The notes below the pieces were generated by a model. The model had not been told where the DNA came from. It did no database searches and saw only the letters and a program-made list of their open reading frames with translations. Positions 26,013 to 35,099 of a DNA stretch of 64,000 nt are shown here, piece by piece; the stretch's first letter is position 1, and each line of letters opens with the position of its first letter. A program made the position numbers and the translations under genes. This stretch comes from Vicinamibacterales bacterium. GTDB lineage: Bacteria > Acidobacteriota > Vicinamibacteria > Vicinamibacterales > UBA2999. The DNA is taken from NCBI GenBank assembly GCA_041394705.1, contig JAWKHS010000007.1, positions 248,001 through 312,000 of the forward strand. Reading direction: 5' to 3'.

Positions 26013-27203
26013 TCAGGCCGTGCGGCGATCGAGTTTCAGGAACGGCGTGGGCACCACGGTGGCGGCCGCCGTGTGCCGGGTGGCTTCCACCGTGATCTCG
26101 ATCTGGAGCTCGGTGCCGGTCGCGAAGTGAGGGCGGTCGATGGTCGCCAGCGCGATGAGCTTCTTGAGCACCGGCGACCAGGCGGTGGACGTCGCCTTGC
26201 CGACCTGCCGCTTGTCCTTGTACACGGGCACGGCCACGCGCGACGCCGCGGCGGGCACGGCTGGCGGCAGCCCCACGGACTGGTAGATCCGCTCGACGTC
26301 GGTCCACCGCACCTCGAGTCCCACGATCTGCCGGCGGGGACCGGCCGCGTGTTCGCGCGCGAGCGCGGCCTGCCCGACGAACGGTGCTGTCTTCCCCAGC
26401 TGCACCAGCCGGCCGAGCCCGAGCTCGTACGGCGTGTACATCTGCTGGTCGATGCTGGCCTTGCGGACGCTGTGGAAGTCCACGTCGGTCAGGAGGAGGC
26501 CAGCCTCCACGCGCGCCACGTCCAGGGCGAGCATGCCGGCCGGCCGCAGGACGTAGGCGGTGCCCGCCTCCACGAGCGCGTCCCACACGGCCACGGCCTG
26601 GCCGGCGGGCATCCACACCTCGAAGCCCAGGTCGCCCGTGTAGCCGGTGCGCGTCACCTCCACCGGCACGCCCGCGATGTGGCCGGCCGCCGCGCGGAAG
26701 TACTTCAGCCTGGCCACGTCGATGTCGCTCACCGCCGCCAGGAGCTGTGCCGACGTCGGCCCCTGCAGCGCCAGCGCGGCCACCTCGTCGGTCACGTCGT
26801 CCACCGAGACGTTCAGCCCGGCGGCGTGCTCGAGCAGCCAGCGCAGATTCGGATCCGCCGCCGTCCAGCGGACGCGGTCGTCGGCGAGCCGCGCCACGGT
26901 GCCATCGTCGATGACCTTCCCGTCGTCGTCGCACCAGGGCGTGTAATACACCTGGCCCACCGCCAGCTTCGACGCATCGCGCGTGATGACGCGGTCCACG
27001 AGCCTCAGCGCGTCGGGACCGTGGAGGTGGTACTTGAAGAGCGGCGAGATGTCGATGAGCCCGCAGCCGTTCCGGATGGCGTTGTACTCGTGCTCGTGGT
27101 GCGCCTCGAACGCGCTCACGGCGTACACGCCCGCCCAGTCGCGGAAGCTCAAGCTCCCCGCGAGCGGCAGGGTGCGCGAGTGGAAGGGCGAGCCGATGGG
27201 CAC
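26013..27203 (-). CDS. GcvT-like aminomethyltransferase family protein
   Basis: 396 residues from GTG 27203. Matches the folate-binding GcvT fold: NAIRNGCGLIDISPLFKYHL, VYYTPWCDDDGKVIDDGTV, ALQGPTSAQLL and VEVTRTGYTGDLGFEVW, with a C-terminal barrel domain. Glycine-cleavage T proteins, dimethylglycine/sarcosine oxidase domains and DMSP demethylase share this fold; all move a one-carbon unit to tetrahydrofolate. No gcvH or gcvP is nearby, so a catabolic demethylase or similar enzyme is more likely than glycine cleavage itself. It is followed after 79 bp by the hydrolase and permease and is divergent from two FAD oxidoreductases. Confidence 0.82.
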   Translation of the reverse strand: MPIGSPFHSRTLPLAGSLSFRDWAGVYAVSAFEAHHEHEYNAIRNGCGLIDISPLFKYHLHGPDALRLVDRVITRDASKLAVGQVYYTPWCDDDGKVIDDGTVARLADDRVRWTAADPNLRWLLEHAAGLNVSVDDVTDEVAALALQGPTSAQLLAAVSDIDVARLKYFRAAAGHIAGVPVEVTRTGYTGDLGFEVWMPAGQAVAVWDALVEAGTAYVLRPAGMLALDVARVEAGLLLTDVDFHSVRKASIDQQMYTPYELGLGRLVQLGKTAPFVGQAALAREHAAGPRRQIVGLEVRWTDVERIYQSVGLPPAVPAAASRVAVPVYKDKRQVGKATSTAWSPVLKKLIALATIDRPHFATGTELQIEITVEATRHTAAATVVPTPFLKLDRRTA

Positions 27204-27216
27204 GGGGGGATTCTAG

Positions 27217-27251
27217 CGGGTCTCGGGGCTCGGGGCCCGGGTCTCGGGACG
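27217..27251. repeat. Heptad repeat array, left copy in divergent promoter region
   Basis: Five 7-bp units: CGGGTCT, CGGGGCT, CGGGGCC, CGGGTCT, CGGGACG, starting 14 bp upstream of the GcvT-like gene start. Confidence 0.65.
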
Positions 27252-27300
27252 AGCACGCTCGCGCGGCGGGCGCCGACAGCGGCGCAAGGCGGTGGCGCAT

Positions 27301-27335
27301 CCCGAGCCCCGGGACCCGGGACCCGAGCCCCGACG
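27301..27335. repeat. Heptad repeat array, right copy, complementary to the left copy
   Basis: Five 7-bp units: CCCGAGC, CCCGGGA, CCCGGGA, CCCGAGC, CCCGACG. These are the complement of the array at 27217-27251, so the two could pair around a 49-nt spacer in the divergent promoter region. Confidence 0.65.
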
Positions 27336-27367
27336 CGTGTCCCGCGTCTTATACTTCCCCGCGGGAC

Positions 27368-28951
27368 ATGCGCTACGACGCCATCGTCATCGGGGGCGGC
27401 CACAACGGGCTGACGTGCGCGGCGTATCTGGCGCGGGCCGGGAAGAAGACGCTGGTCCTCGAGCGGCGTCACGTGCTGGGCGGCGCGGCCGTCACCGAGG
27501 AGGTCTTCCCGGGATTCAAGTTCTCGGTCTGCAGCTACGTCGTGTCGCTGCTCCGGCCCGAGATCATCCGCGAGCTGGATCTGCCCGCGCACGGGCTGGA
27601 GCTCCTGCCGCTCGACGGGACGTTCACGCCGATGGCGAACGGCGACTACCTGTGGCGGGTCAACGACCACTCCCGGACGCGCCGGGAGATCGCCAGGCAC
27701 AGCCGCAAGGACGCCGACGCGTACGACGACTACGGCATGGCCATGGTGGAGATGGGGCGCTTCGCCAAGCCCATCCTCGGCATGACGCCCCCGGACCCGA
27801 TGTCGCTGGATCCGCGGGGCCTGCTCAACCTGCTGTCGGTCGGGCGCCGGTTCCGCGACATGCGCTACCACGACCGCGTGAACCAGGTGCAGCTGCTCAC
27901 GATGAGCGCCGTGGACTTCCTGGATCAGTGGTTCGAGACCGACGCGCTCAAGGCCACCATGAGCGCCTCGGGCATCATCGGGACCTTCCTGGGCGTGCGG
28001 TCGCCCGGCACCGCCTACGTGCTCCTGCACCACTACATGGGCGAGATCGACGGGGCCTTCCGCTCGTGGGGGCTGTCGCGCGGCGGCACCGGCGCGGTGT
28101 CGAACGCGATTGCCGGGGCGGCGCGGCGGCTCGGCGCCGAGATCCGCACCGAGGCGCCGGTCGCCCGGATCCTCACGCGCGGCGGACGGGCCACGGGCGT
28201 GGCGCTCGAGAACGGCGACGAGATCCAGGCCGACGTGGTCGTCAGCAGCGTCGATCCCCGCCTCACGTTCGAGCGCTTCATGGACGCGCGCGAGCTGCCC
28301 GACGACTTCGTGGAAGGCGTGCGCCGGTACAAGTACCGCGGATCGTCGGGCAAGGTGAACTTCGCGCTCGACGCCCTGCCCGACTTCACGTGCCTCCCCG
28401 GCCGCGGCGAGCACCTGCGGGGCGCCATCTCGATCTCCCCGTCGGTGGAGTACATGGAGCGCGCCTACGACCAGGCGAAGCACGGGGAGTTCTCGAGCCG
28501 GCCCTACATCGACATCGTCATCCCGACCTTGAGCGACTCGTCGCTCGCGCCGCCCGGGAAGCACGTGATGTCGTGCTTCGTGCAGTACGCGCCGTATCAC
28601 CTCAAGGCCGGCGACGTCTGGGACGACCGGCGCCGCGAGGCCTTCGGCGACGCCGTGGTGGACGCCATCGCCCAGCACGCGCCGAACATCCGGAACGTCA
28701 TCCGGCACCGGCAGGTGCTGACGCCGCTCGACATCGAGCGGACGTTCGGGCTGAGCGAGGGCAACATCTTCCAGGGCGAGCTGTCGCTCGAACAGCTCTT
28801 CTTCCTGAGGCCCGTGCCCGGCTGGGCCCAGTACGCCACGCCGATCCAGCGGCTCTACATGTGCGGGTCGGCCACGCACCCCGGCGGCGGGATCATGGGC
28901 GCGCCCGGGCGCAACGCCGCGACGCGCGTCCTGAAGGACGTGTCGCGATGA
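27368..28951 (+). CDS. PYROXD2/phytoene-desaturase-like FAD-dependent oxidoreductase
   Basis: 527 residues from ATG 27368. N-terminal Rossmann FAD motif YDAIVIGGGHNGLTCAAYLARAG, followed by VLERRHVLGGAAVTEE; C-terminal FAD-contact MCGSATHPGGGIMGAPGRNA. The central region (HYMGEIDGAFRSWGLSRGGTG) matches the NAD(P)/FAD-dependent PYROXD2 group rather than carotenoid enzymes. No carotenoid genes are near. It probably oxidises a small amine or alcohol with the next gene, as the two overlap by ATGA. Confidence 0.85.
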   Translation: MRYDAIVIGGGHNGLTCAAYLARAGKKTLVLERRHVLGGAAVTEEVFPGFKFSVCSYVVSLLRPEIIRELDLPAHGLELLPLDGTFTPMANGDYLWRVNDHSRTRREIARHSRKDADAYDDYGMAMVEMGRFAKPILGMTPPDPMSLDPRGLLNLLSVGRRFRDMRYHDRVNQVQLLTMSAVDFLDQWFETDALKATMSASGIIGTFLGVRSPGTAYVLLHHYMGEIDGAFRSWGLSRGGTGAVSNAIAGAARRLGAEIRTEAPVARILTRGGRATGVALENGDEIQADVVVSSVDPRLTFERFMDARELPDDFVEGVRRYKYRGSSGKVNFALDALPDFTCLPGRGEHLRGAISISPSVEYMERAYDQAKHGEFSSRPYIDIVIPTLSDSSLAPPGKHVMSCFVQYAPYHLKAGDVWDDRRREAFGDAVVDAIAQHAPNIRNVIRHRQVLTPLDIERTFGLSEGNIFQGELSLEQLFFLRPVPGWAQYATPIQRLYMCGSATHPGGGIMGAPGRNAATRVLKDVSR

Positions 28952-30507
28952 GCGCCACGGTCGTCATCGGCGGCGGCGTCAACGGCCTGGTCTGCGCCAC
29001 CCTGCTCGCGCGCGGGGGCCGCAAGGTGGTGCTCGTCGAACGGCGCGACGAGGTCGGCGGCGCGGCCGTGACGCGCACGATCGCCCCGGGCTTTCGCGTG
29101 CCGGCGGCCGCGCACGACGTCGGCCCCTTGGACGGCGCGCTCGCCCAGGCGCTGGACCTCGGCGACGCCGGCCTGGAGTTCGTGCCGCGCGAGGCGTGGC
29201 TCACGGCCCTCGACGGCCGCGGCCGCGCCACCACGCTCTGGCACGACGTCACGCGCGCCTCCGACGCGCTGCGGACGTCGAGCCCGTCCGACGCCGATCG
29301 CTGGCCGGCCTTCGTGCAGACGCGCACGAAGCTCGGGCGCGTCGTGGCCTCGGTGTTCCCGTTCACGCCGCCGTCCATCGACGAGCCGGCCCCGCGCGAG
29401 CTGTGGCGCCTGCTGCAGACGGCCCGGCAGTTCCGGGCGCTCGGCCCCGCCGACGCCTACCGCCTCCTCCGCTGGGGCCCGATGCCCGTCGCGGATCTCG
29501 TCGCCGAGCACGTGGAGACACCGCACGTCGCGGCGGCCCTGGCCGCGCACGGCGTGCTGGGCAGCATGCTCGGTCCGTGGTCCGCGGGCAGCGGGCTGCT
29601 CTTCCTGCTCCATGCGGCCAACGACGCCGCCGGCGATCGGCGCCTGGTGTGGCCACGCGGCGGTCCGGGCGCGCTGTCGGCGGCGCTCCGGCAGCTGGCC
29701 GAACGCGCGGGCGTCACCGTCGAGCTCGGCGTGCCCGTGTCGGAGGTGGTGAGCGATCGCGGCGCGGCCAAGGCGGTGACGCTGGCCGACGGCCGGCGGA
29801 TCGACGCGGCCGCGGTGGTGTCCGCGATCGATCCCGTGTCCACTTTCGCGCTGTGCGACCCGATGGCGCTCCCGTCCGAGTTCCGCTGGCGCGCCAGGCA
29901 TTACCGCGCGGCCGGCACGCTCGCCAAGGTCAACCTGGCGCTGTCGGCCATGCCCGTCGTGCCCGGGGCCGATCGCGAGCAGCTCGCGACGCGGATCCGG
30001 ATGGCCCCGGACGTGGACTTCATGGAGCGCGCCTTCGACCACGCCAAGTACGGCGAGTACTCGCCGGAGCCGTGGCTCGAAGCCTTGATCCCCACCGTGG
30101 CCGATCCGTCACTCGCGCCGGCCGGCGCCCACGTGATGTCGATCTACGCGCAGTACGCACCCCGGACGCTCGCGGCCGGGCCGTGGGACGCGGCGCGCGG
30201 TCCGTTCCTGGACACGGTGCTGGGCGTGCTGGACCGGTATGTGCCGGGCATCAGGAGCCTCATCGTGGAAGCCGAGGTCCTGACGCCGGCGGACCTCGAG
30301 CGGGAGTGGGGGATGACGGGCGGGCACATCCACCACGGCGAGCTGGCGCTCGATCAGCTCTTCACGATGCGCCCCCTGCTCGGCTGGAGCCAGTACCGCA
30401 CGCCCATCGCCGGCCTGTGGCTGTGCGGGGCGGGCACGCATCCGGGGCTGGGCCTCACGGGCGGGTCGGGCGCGAACGCCGCCCGCGAGATCCTGCGCAT
30501 CGGCTGA
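28948..30507 (+). CDS. Second PYROXD2-like FAD-dependent oxidoreductase (paralogue)
   Basis: 519 residues from ATG 28948, overlapping the previous stop by 4 bp. Starts with TVVIGGGVNGLVCATLLARGG and ends with LCGAGTHPGLGLTGGSGANA, parallel to the gene before it, with which it shares motifs such as VDFMERAFDHAKYGEYSPEPW. The two paralogues may form a heteromer or act in sequence. Divergence from the GcvT-like/hydrolase/permease group suggests a shared catabolic route for a nitrogen compound; the substrate is unknown. Confidence 0.85.
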   Translation: MSATVVIGGGVNGLVCATLLARGGRKVVLVERRDEVGGAAVTRTIAPGFRVPAAAHDVGPLDGALAQALDLGDAGLEFVPREAWLTALDGRGRATTLWHDVTRASDALRTSSPSDADRWPAFVQTRTKLGRVVASVFPFTPPSIDEPAPRELWRLLQTARQFRALGPADAYRLLRWGPMPVADLVAEHVETPHVAAALAAHGVLGSMLGPWSAGSGLLFLLHAANDAAGDRRLVWPRGGPGALSAALRQLAERAGVTVELGVPVSEVVSDRGAAKAVTLADGRRIDAAAVVSAIDPVSTFALCDPMALPSEFRWRARHYRAAGTLAKVNLALSAMPVVPGADREQLATRIRMAPDVDFMERAFDHAKYGEYSPEPWLEALIPTVADPSLAPAGAHVMSIYAQYAPRTLAAGPWDAARGPFLDTVLGVLDRYVPGIRSLIVEAEVLTPADLEREWGMTGGHIHHGELALDQLFTMRPLLGWSQYRTPIAGLWLCGAGTHPGLGLTGGSGANAAREILRIG

Positions 30508-30515
30508 CCGATGCG
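30495..30515. terminator. Hairpin at the oxidoreductase stop codon, with a degenerate second copy
   Basis: CGCATCGG (30496-30503) pairs perfectly with CCGATGCG (30508-30515); the 4-nt loop CTGA holds the TGA stop. The unit is repeated imperfectly just downstream (about 30519-30540). No T tract. Probable transcript-end structure. Confidence 0.4.
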
Positions 30516-30641
30516 TAGGCGCATCGGCTGACCGAGGCGCAGGCGCACCGCCTGAGTCGCGTCGGCCCGCGCCGGCCGACCTGCACGCGCCCGCACCCGC
30601 GCGCCGTGCGGCGCCGCGACCCGTTAGGGCCGCAAGTTAAG

Positions 30642-32468
30642 ATGCGGGGGCGGCTCCCGGATCGGCCCATGGGACACCTCTGGATTCCGGCGGCGACCAT
30701 CGTGTCGGCGTGCGTCCTCGCCGGCAGCGCGGCCACGTTCGCGTCCGCCGCGGCTGAAGGCGCGGCCGGTGCGACGCTGCAGGCGCCCGCGCGCGACACG
30801 CCGGCGGCGCGCGCCGGCACCGCCGTCATTCGCGGCGTCGTCGTGGACGGCACCACGGGCGCGCCGCTGCGGCGCGCGGCCGTGTCGCTCCTCATCCAGC
30901 ATCCCGACGGCGAAGGGGCGCGGGCCGTGGCGACCACCGCCGACGCCGACGGCCGCTTCGAGTTCACGCGCGTGCCCGCGGCCAAGGTGCAGGTGACGGC
31001 CTCGCGCGCCGGGTACTTCGACTACAACAACGTCTTCGACGACGAGCCGCAGGATCCCGAATGGCAGCCGATCGCGGCGGGCCAGCGCATCGACGGCGTC
31101 AGGATCGCGCTCTTCCGCGGCGGCGTCATCGCCGGGCGCATCACCGACGAGTTCGGCGAGCCCGCCGTCGGCGTGGAAGTGGAGGTGCTGCGGCGCGAGC
31201 GGAGCGCCAGCGGCCTCACCGTGCGCACGACGTCGATGTTCCTCACGCCCACCGCCGACGACACCGGCGCCTTCCGCGTGTGGGGCCTGCCACCCGGCGA
31301 CTACCTCGTGGGCGCCCGGCCGAACCGGTTCATCGTCAGCCCTGGCGACGACGGCGCGCCGCCGCGCGACGGCTACGCCGCCACCTATTACCCGGGCGTC
31401 TCGACGCTCACCGAGGCGCAGGCGGTCCGGGTCGCGCCGGGCCGCGAGTCGGCGGGCGTGGCCTTCTCGCTGCGCCGGGTGCGCCTGGCCTCGATGAGCG
31501 GCACCGTCCTGCTCCCCGCCGGCATCTCCGGGCGCGCCGTGAACATCGGCGTCGGGCTGGTGGCGCCGGAGCGCGTGGACGGCTTCGTGACGCGCGGGGT
31601 CCGGGCCGACGAGGCGGGCCGCTTCGAACTGTCGCGGCTCGCGCCCGGCGCCTACCAGGTGACCGCGCGGTACGTGCAGGCCCAGGGCGGCGTCCAGTAC
31701 TACGGCACGTCCACCGTGGACGTGGCCGGGTCCGACATCGACGGCGTCGTCGTGCCGATGGGCGCCGGGACGCTCGTCCGCGGCCGCGTGGTGTCCGAGT
31801 CGGGCACGCCCATCGGGGTGCCGGTGATGGTGTCGCTCGTGAACGCGGGCAACGCGCGCACGCCCGTGCCGAGCCCGGCGCGCAGCTACTCGGACGGATC
31901 GTTCCGGCTCGAGGGGGCGTTCGGCCGGATGCACGTGCGCGCGGTGGAGGCCCGGATGCTTCCCGAGGCCAGCGACCCGGCCCTGGCACGGCGCGGCCTG
32001 CTGGACGTCACGCCCGTGACACGTCCCCTCTCCACCTGGTTCGTGAAGTCGGTCACCGTGGACGGCCGTGACGTGACCGATCTGCCGGTGGAGTTCGCGG
32101 GCAGCGAGATGACGGTCACGGTGACGATGACGAACCGGGCGTCGGTCGTCCGCGGGACCGTGACGTGGAATCGGACGGCCCGCGGACGGCGGCCCGCCGT
32201 CGTGATCTTCCCGGCCGACGAGGCGCGGTGGGATCGGCCGACGCGCTGGGTCGCCACGAGCGAGGTGAACGAGAACGGCCGGTTCGACGTCCGCGGGCTG
32301 CCGCCCGCCGCCCGCTACCTGGCGGCGGCCGTCGAGGGCGCCGGGCGCGTCGTGCTGGCCCGCCCCGAGGTGCTCGCCGCGATCCGGCCCTTCGCCACGC
32401 CGCTGCAGATCGACGAAGGCGGCGCGCACGAGCTGTCGCTCACGGCGATGCCGCGCCCGCGCCAGTAG
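30642..32468 (+). CDS. Secreted carboxypeptidase-regulatory-like domain protein
   Basis: 608 residues from ATG 30642; ATG 30669 (MGHLWIPAATIVSACVLAG) would give a cleaner signal peptide and is equally possible, as neither has a good ribosome binding site. Several beta-sandwich units with the CarboxypepD_reg signature (AVIRGVVVDGTTGAPLRRAAV, RFEFTRVPAAKVQVTAS, VIAGRITDEFGEPAVGVEVEV, AFRVWGLPPGDYLVGARP, YAATYYPGVSTLTEAQAV). Typical of large acidobacterial families of surface or periplasmic proteins; no enzyme activity expected. A second member lies at 35100-36806, with a permease gene between. Confidence 0.82.
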   Translation: MRGRLPDRPMGHLWIPAATIVSACVLAGSAATFASAAAEGAAGATLQAPARDTPAARAGTAVIRGVVVDGTTGAPLRRAAVSLLIQHPDGEGARAVATTADADGRFEFTRVPAAKVQVTASRAGYFDYNNVFDDEPQDPEWQPIAAGQRIDGVRIALFRGGVIAGRITDEFGEPAVGVEVEVLRRERSASGLTVRTTSMFLTPTADDTGAFRVWGLPPGDYLVGARPNRFIVSPGDDGAPPRDGYAATYYPGVSTLTEAQAVRVAPGRESAGVAFSLRRVRLASMSGTVLLPAGISGRAVNIGVGLVAPERVDGFVTRGVRADEAGRFELSRLAPGAYQVTARYVQAQGGVQYYGTSTVDVAGSDIDGVVVPMGAGTLVRGRVVSESGTPIGVPVMVSLVNAGNARTPVPSPARSYSDGSFRLEGAFGRMHVRAVEARMLPEASDPALARRGLLDVTPVTRPLSTWFVKSVTVDGRDVTDLPVEFAGSEMTVTVTMTNRASVVRGTVTWNRTARGRRPAVVIFPADEARWDRPTRWVATSEVNENGRFDVRGLPPAARYLAAAVEGAGRVVLARPEVLAAIRPFATPLQIDEGGAHELSLTAMPRPRQ

Positions 32469-32513
32469 CGCCGACCGGTGTTAGCGGGCGTGGCCCTGGC
32501 AGGCCGCGGAACA

Positions 32514-34994
32514 CTAGTTGCGGATGGCCGTGGCCGGCGCGATCCGCGACGCCGTCCACGCCGGACCGAGGTTCGCGCCGAGCGCCACCAGGCCCAGCAC
32601 CACGACGGCCGCGAGATAGGCGACGGGATCCATGGTGCTGACGCCGTAGAGCATCGACCGCAGCACCGTGGCCACGACGGCGGCGAGCGCGCCGCCGATG
32701 AGCATCCCGGCCAGCGCCAGCCGCGCGCCCTGCATCAGCACCATCCGCAGCACCTGGCCGCGCTCGGCGCCGAGCGCCATCCGGATGCCGACCTCCCGCG
32801 TGCGCAGGCTCACCGAGTAGGCCACGACGCCGTAGAGGCCGACGGCGGCCAGGAGCAGCGCGAGCACGCCCACGACGCCGATGATGCCCGCGCCGATCCG
32901 CGTCGGCGCCAGCGTCTGCTCCACGGCTTCACGGGCGCCGCCCTCGGTCGTGAAGACCGCATCGGGCTCGAGCCGCCACACCGCCTGCCGCAGCGCCGGC
33001 ACGATGGCCTCGGCGGGCCCCGCCGTCCGGACGACGAGATCGATCGCCCGGCCCTTGCCGACGGGCACGTGCACGTAGGGCATGGGCGCCTCGCCGGCCG
33101 AGCGCACCTTGTGGTCGCGCGCCACGCCGATCACCTGGAGCGCCGGCTGGTCGAAGCCGCCGGAGTGGATGACCCGTCCCACGGCGCTCTGGCCGGGCCA
33201 GTAGGTCTTCGCGAACGTCTCGTTCACGATGACCACGGGCCGGTCCTCGGTCGCTTCCTGCTCCGTGAACGGGCGGCCCTCCACGAGCGGCAGCCCCATC
33301 ACCGTGAAGTAGTCGGCGCCCACGCTCACCGTGTCCACCGACGTGCCCTCGTCCGTCGGGCCGTGGTGCCCGGGCACGACGTAGTTCGACATGTTGATGT
33401 CGGGCGCGAGCGGCAGGCGCGAGGCCACCGTGGCCGCCGTCACGCCGGGCAGCGCGCGGGCGGCCTCGACCACCTGGGCGCGGAGCGCCATGGCGCGATC
33501 GACGTCGTACCCGTTCATCTGCGGGTTGAAGGACAGGACCGCGACGTGCGTCGGGTCGAAGCCGAGATCCGTGCTCCGGGCCACGATCAGGCCGCGTGCC
33601 AGGAGCGCGCCCGCCACGAGCAGGACGAGCGAGAGCGCCAGCTGCCCGACGACGAGCGCGTCGCGCAGGGTGAACCGCCGCGCCGTGCCCGCACCCGCGC
33701 CCTCGGCCGCGTCCTTCAGGGCGGGCACGAGCTCGGGCTTCGACGCCGACCACGCGGGCGCGAGGCCGAAGGCCAGGGCCGTCAGCAGCGACACCCCAAG
33801 GGCGAAGGCGAGCACCGTGGCGTCCAGCGAGAAGTCGAAGGTGGTCTTCAGGGGCAGGAGGTCCGTGGCGTAGCCGCCGATCAGGCTGCCGGCCCACGAC
33901 GCCAGGAGCAGGCCGCCCGCACCGCCGAGCGCGGCCAGGACGAGCCCCTCGCTGAGGAGCTGGCGGATCAGGCGTCCCCGGCCGGCGCCGATCGCCGCGC
34001 GCACGGCCATCTCGCGCCGCCGCGCGGTGCCGCGCGCCAGGAGGAGCGCCGCGACGTTCGCGCAGGCGATGAGCAGCACCAGGCCCACGGCCCCCAGGAG
34101 CCCCGCGCTGGCCGCGCGCACGTAGCCGTCGAGCATCGGGTGGAACCGCACGTTCGCGGCCGGGACCAGGCTGACCGTCGTCTTCTCGTTGGTGGCCGGG
34201 TACTGCTGTGCCAGGCTCGCGAAGAGCGCCGTCGTCTGGGCCCGCGCCTGCTCGATCGTCTGGCCCGGCGCGAGGCGTCCCTTCACGAAGAGCCAGTGCG
34301 TGGAGCGGCGGGTCAGGCGCGTGGTGCCTGGGTCGTTGTCGCCCGTCCACTGGACGCCCGAGAACTGCAGGTGGTCCACCATCGTGACCGGCGCCCAGAA
34401 GTCCGTCGAGAGGCCCGGGACCGTGCCGGGCATGCTGGCGTCGGCCACGCCGACGACGGTGTAGGACAGGCCCGAGAGCTTGACGGTCTCGCCGACGATG
34501 TCCGGACGGGCGCCAAGCGTGTTCTGCCACAGGGCGTGGCTCAGGACGACGACGGGCGCGCCGCCCTCGGCGGCGTCTTCGTCGGGCCGGAAGCCCCGGC
34601 CCATCGCCAGCGGCACGCCGAGCACGTCGAAGTAGTTGGCGGTGACGACTTCGCCGGTGACGAGGATCGGCGAGGCCGACGTGGAGAGCACGCCGCGCAC
34701 GAAGGCGTGGGCCGCCAGGCCCTGGAACGCCGGGACGTTGTCGCGGATCGACTGGACGTCGGGATACGAACTGGTGAGCGGGATCTCCTGGCCGCGAGGC
34801 GAGGCGTAGATCTCGACGAGACTGGCGGGGTCCTTCAACGGACTCGACCGGAACAGCACGGCGTTGACCACCGTGAAGAGCGTCGTCGTCACGCCGATGC
34901 CGAGCGCCAGGGACCCGATGGCCGTCAGGGCGAACCCCGGACGCCGCACGAGCTGGCGAAGGCCGACCCTCAAGTCCTGCACGAACTCACTCAT
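32514..34994 (-). CDS. MacB/FtsX-type ABC transporter permease (acidobacterial ADOP family)
   Basis: 826 residues from ATG 34994, nine bases after GGGAGA. Begins VGLRQLVRRPGFALTAIGSLALGIGVTTTLFTVVNAVLF, the MacB periplasmic-core start, then a periplasmic domain, four FtsX helices, a second periplasmic domain and four more helices, ending AYSVSLRTREVGIRMALGAERGQVLRMVL and TMDPVAYLAAVVVLGLVAL. The duplicated-permease architecture is the ADOP family, expanded in Acidobacteria and usually encoded next to a PadR regulator or ATPase; neither is here. Substrate unknown. Divergent from the next gene (105 bp between starts). Confidence 0.9.
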   Translation of the reverse strand: MSEFVQDLRVGLRQLVRRPGFALTAIGSLALGIGVTTTLFTVVNAVLFRSSPLKDPASLVEIYASPRGQEIPLTSSYPDVQSIRDNVPAFQGLAAHAFVRGVLSTSASPILVTGEVVTANYFDVLGVPLAMGRGFRPDEDAAEGGAPVVVLSHALWQNTLGARPDIVGETVKLSGLSYTVVGVADASMPGTVPGLSTDFWAPVTMVDHLQFSGVQWTGDNDPGTTRLTRRSTHWLFVKGRLAPGQTIEQARAQTTALFASLAQQYPATNEKTTVSLVPAANVRFHPMLDGYVRAASAGLLGAVGLVLLIACANVAALLLARGTARRREMAVRAAIGAGRGRLIRQLLSEGLVLAALGGAGGLLLASWAGSLIGGYATDLLPLKTTFDFSLDATVLAFALGVSLLTALAFGLAPAWSASKPELVPALKDAAEGAGAGTARRFTLRDALVVGQLALSLVLLVAGALLARGLIVARSTDLGFDPTHVAVLSFNPQMNGYDVDRAMALRAQVVEAARALPGVTAATVASRLPLAPDINMSNYVVPGHHGPTDEGTSVDTVSVGADYFTVMGLPLVEGRPFTEQEATEDRPVVIVNETFAKTYWPGQSAVGRVIHSGGFDQPALQVIGVARDHKVRSAGEAPMPYVHVPVGKGRAIDLVVRTAGPAEAIVPALRQAVWRLEPDAVFTTEGGAREAVEQTLAPTRIGAGIIGVVGVLALLLAAVGLYGVVAYSVSLRTREVGIRMALGAERGQVLRMVLMQGARLALAGMLIGGALAAVVATVLRSMLYGVSTMDPVAYLAAVVVLGLVALGANLGPAWTASRIAPATAIRN

Positions 34995-35099
34995 GCGCCG
35001 TCTCCCACTGTTCACTTACGGACATGGCTCCGCGCCGGTTCGCAGCCGAGGAGGCCGGGACGTAAACACCTCCCACGGGCGATGCGTAGGATCGGGCAC

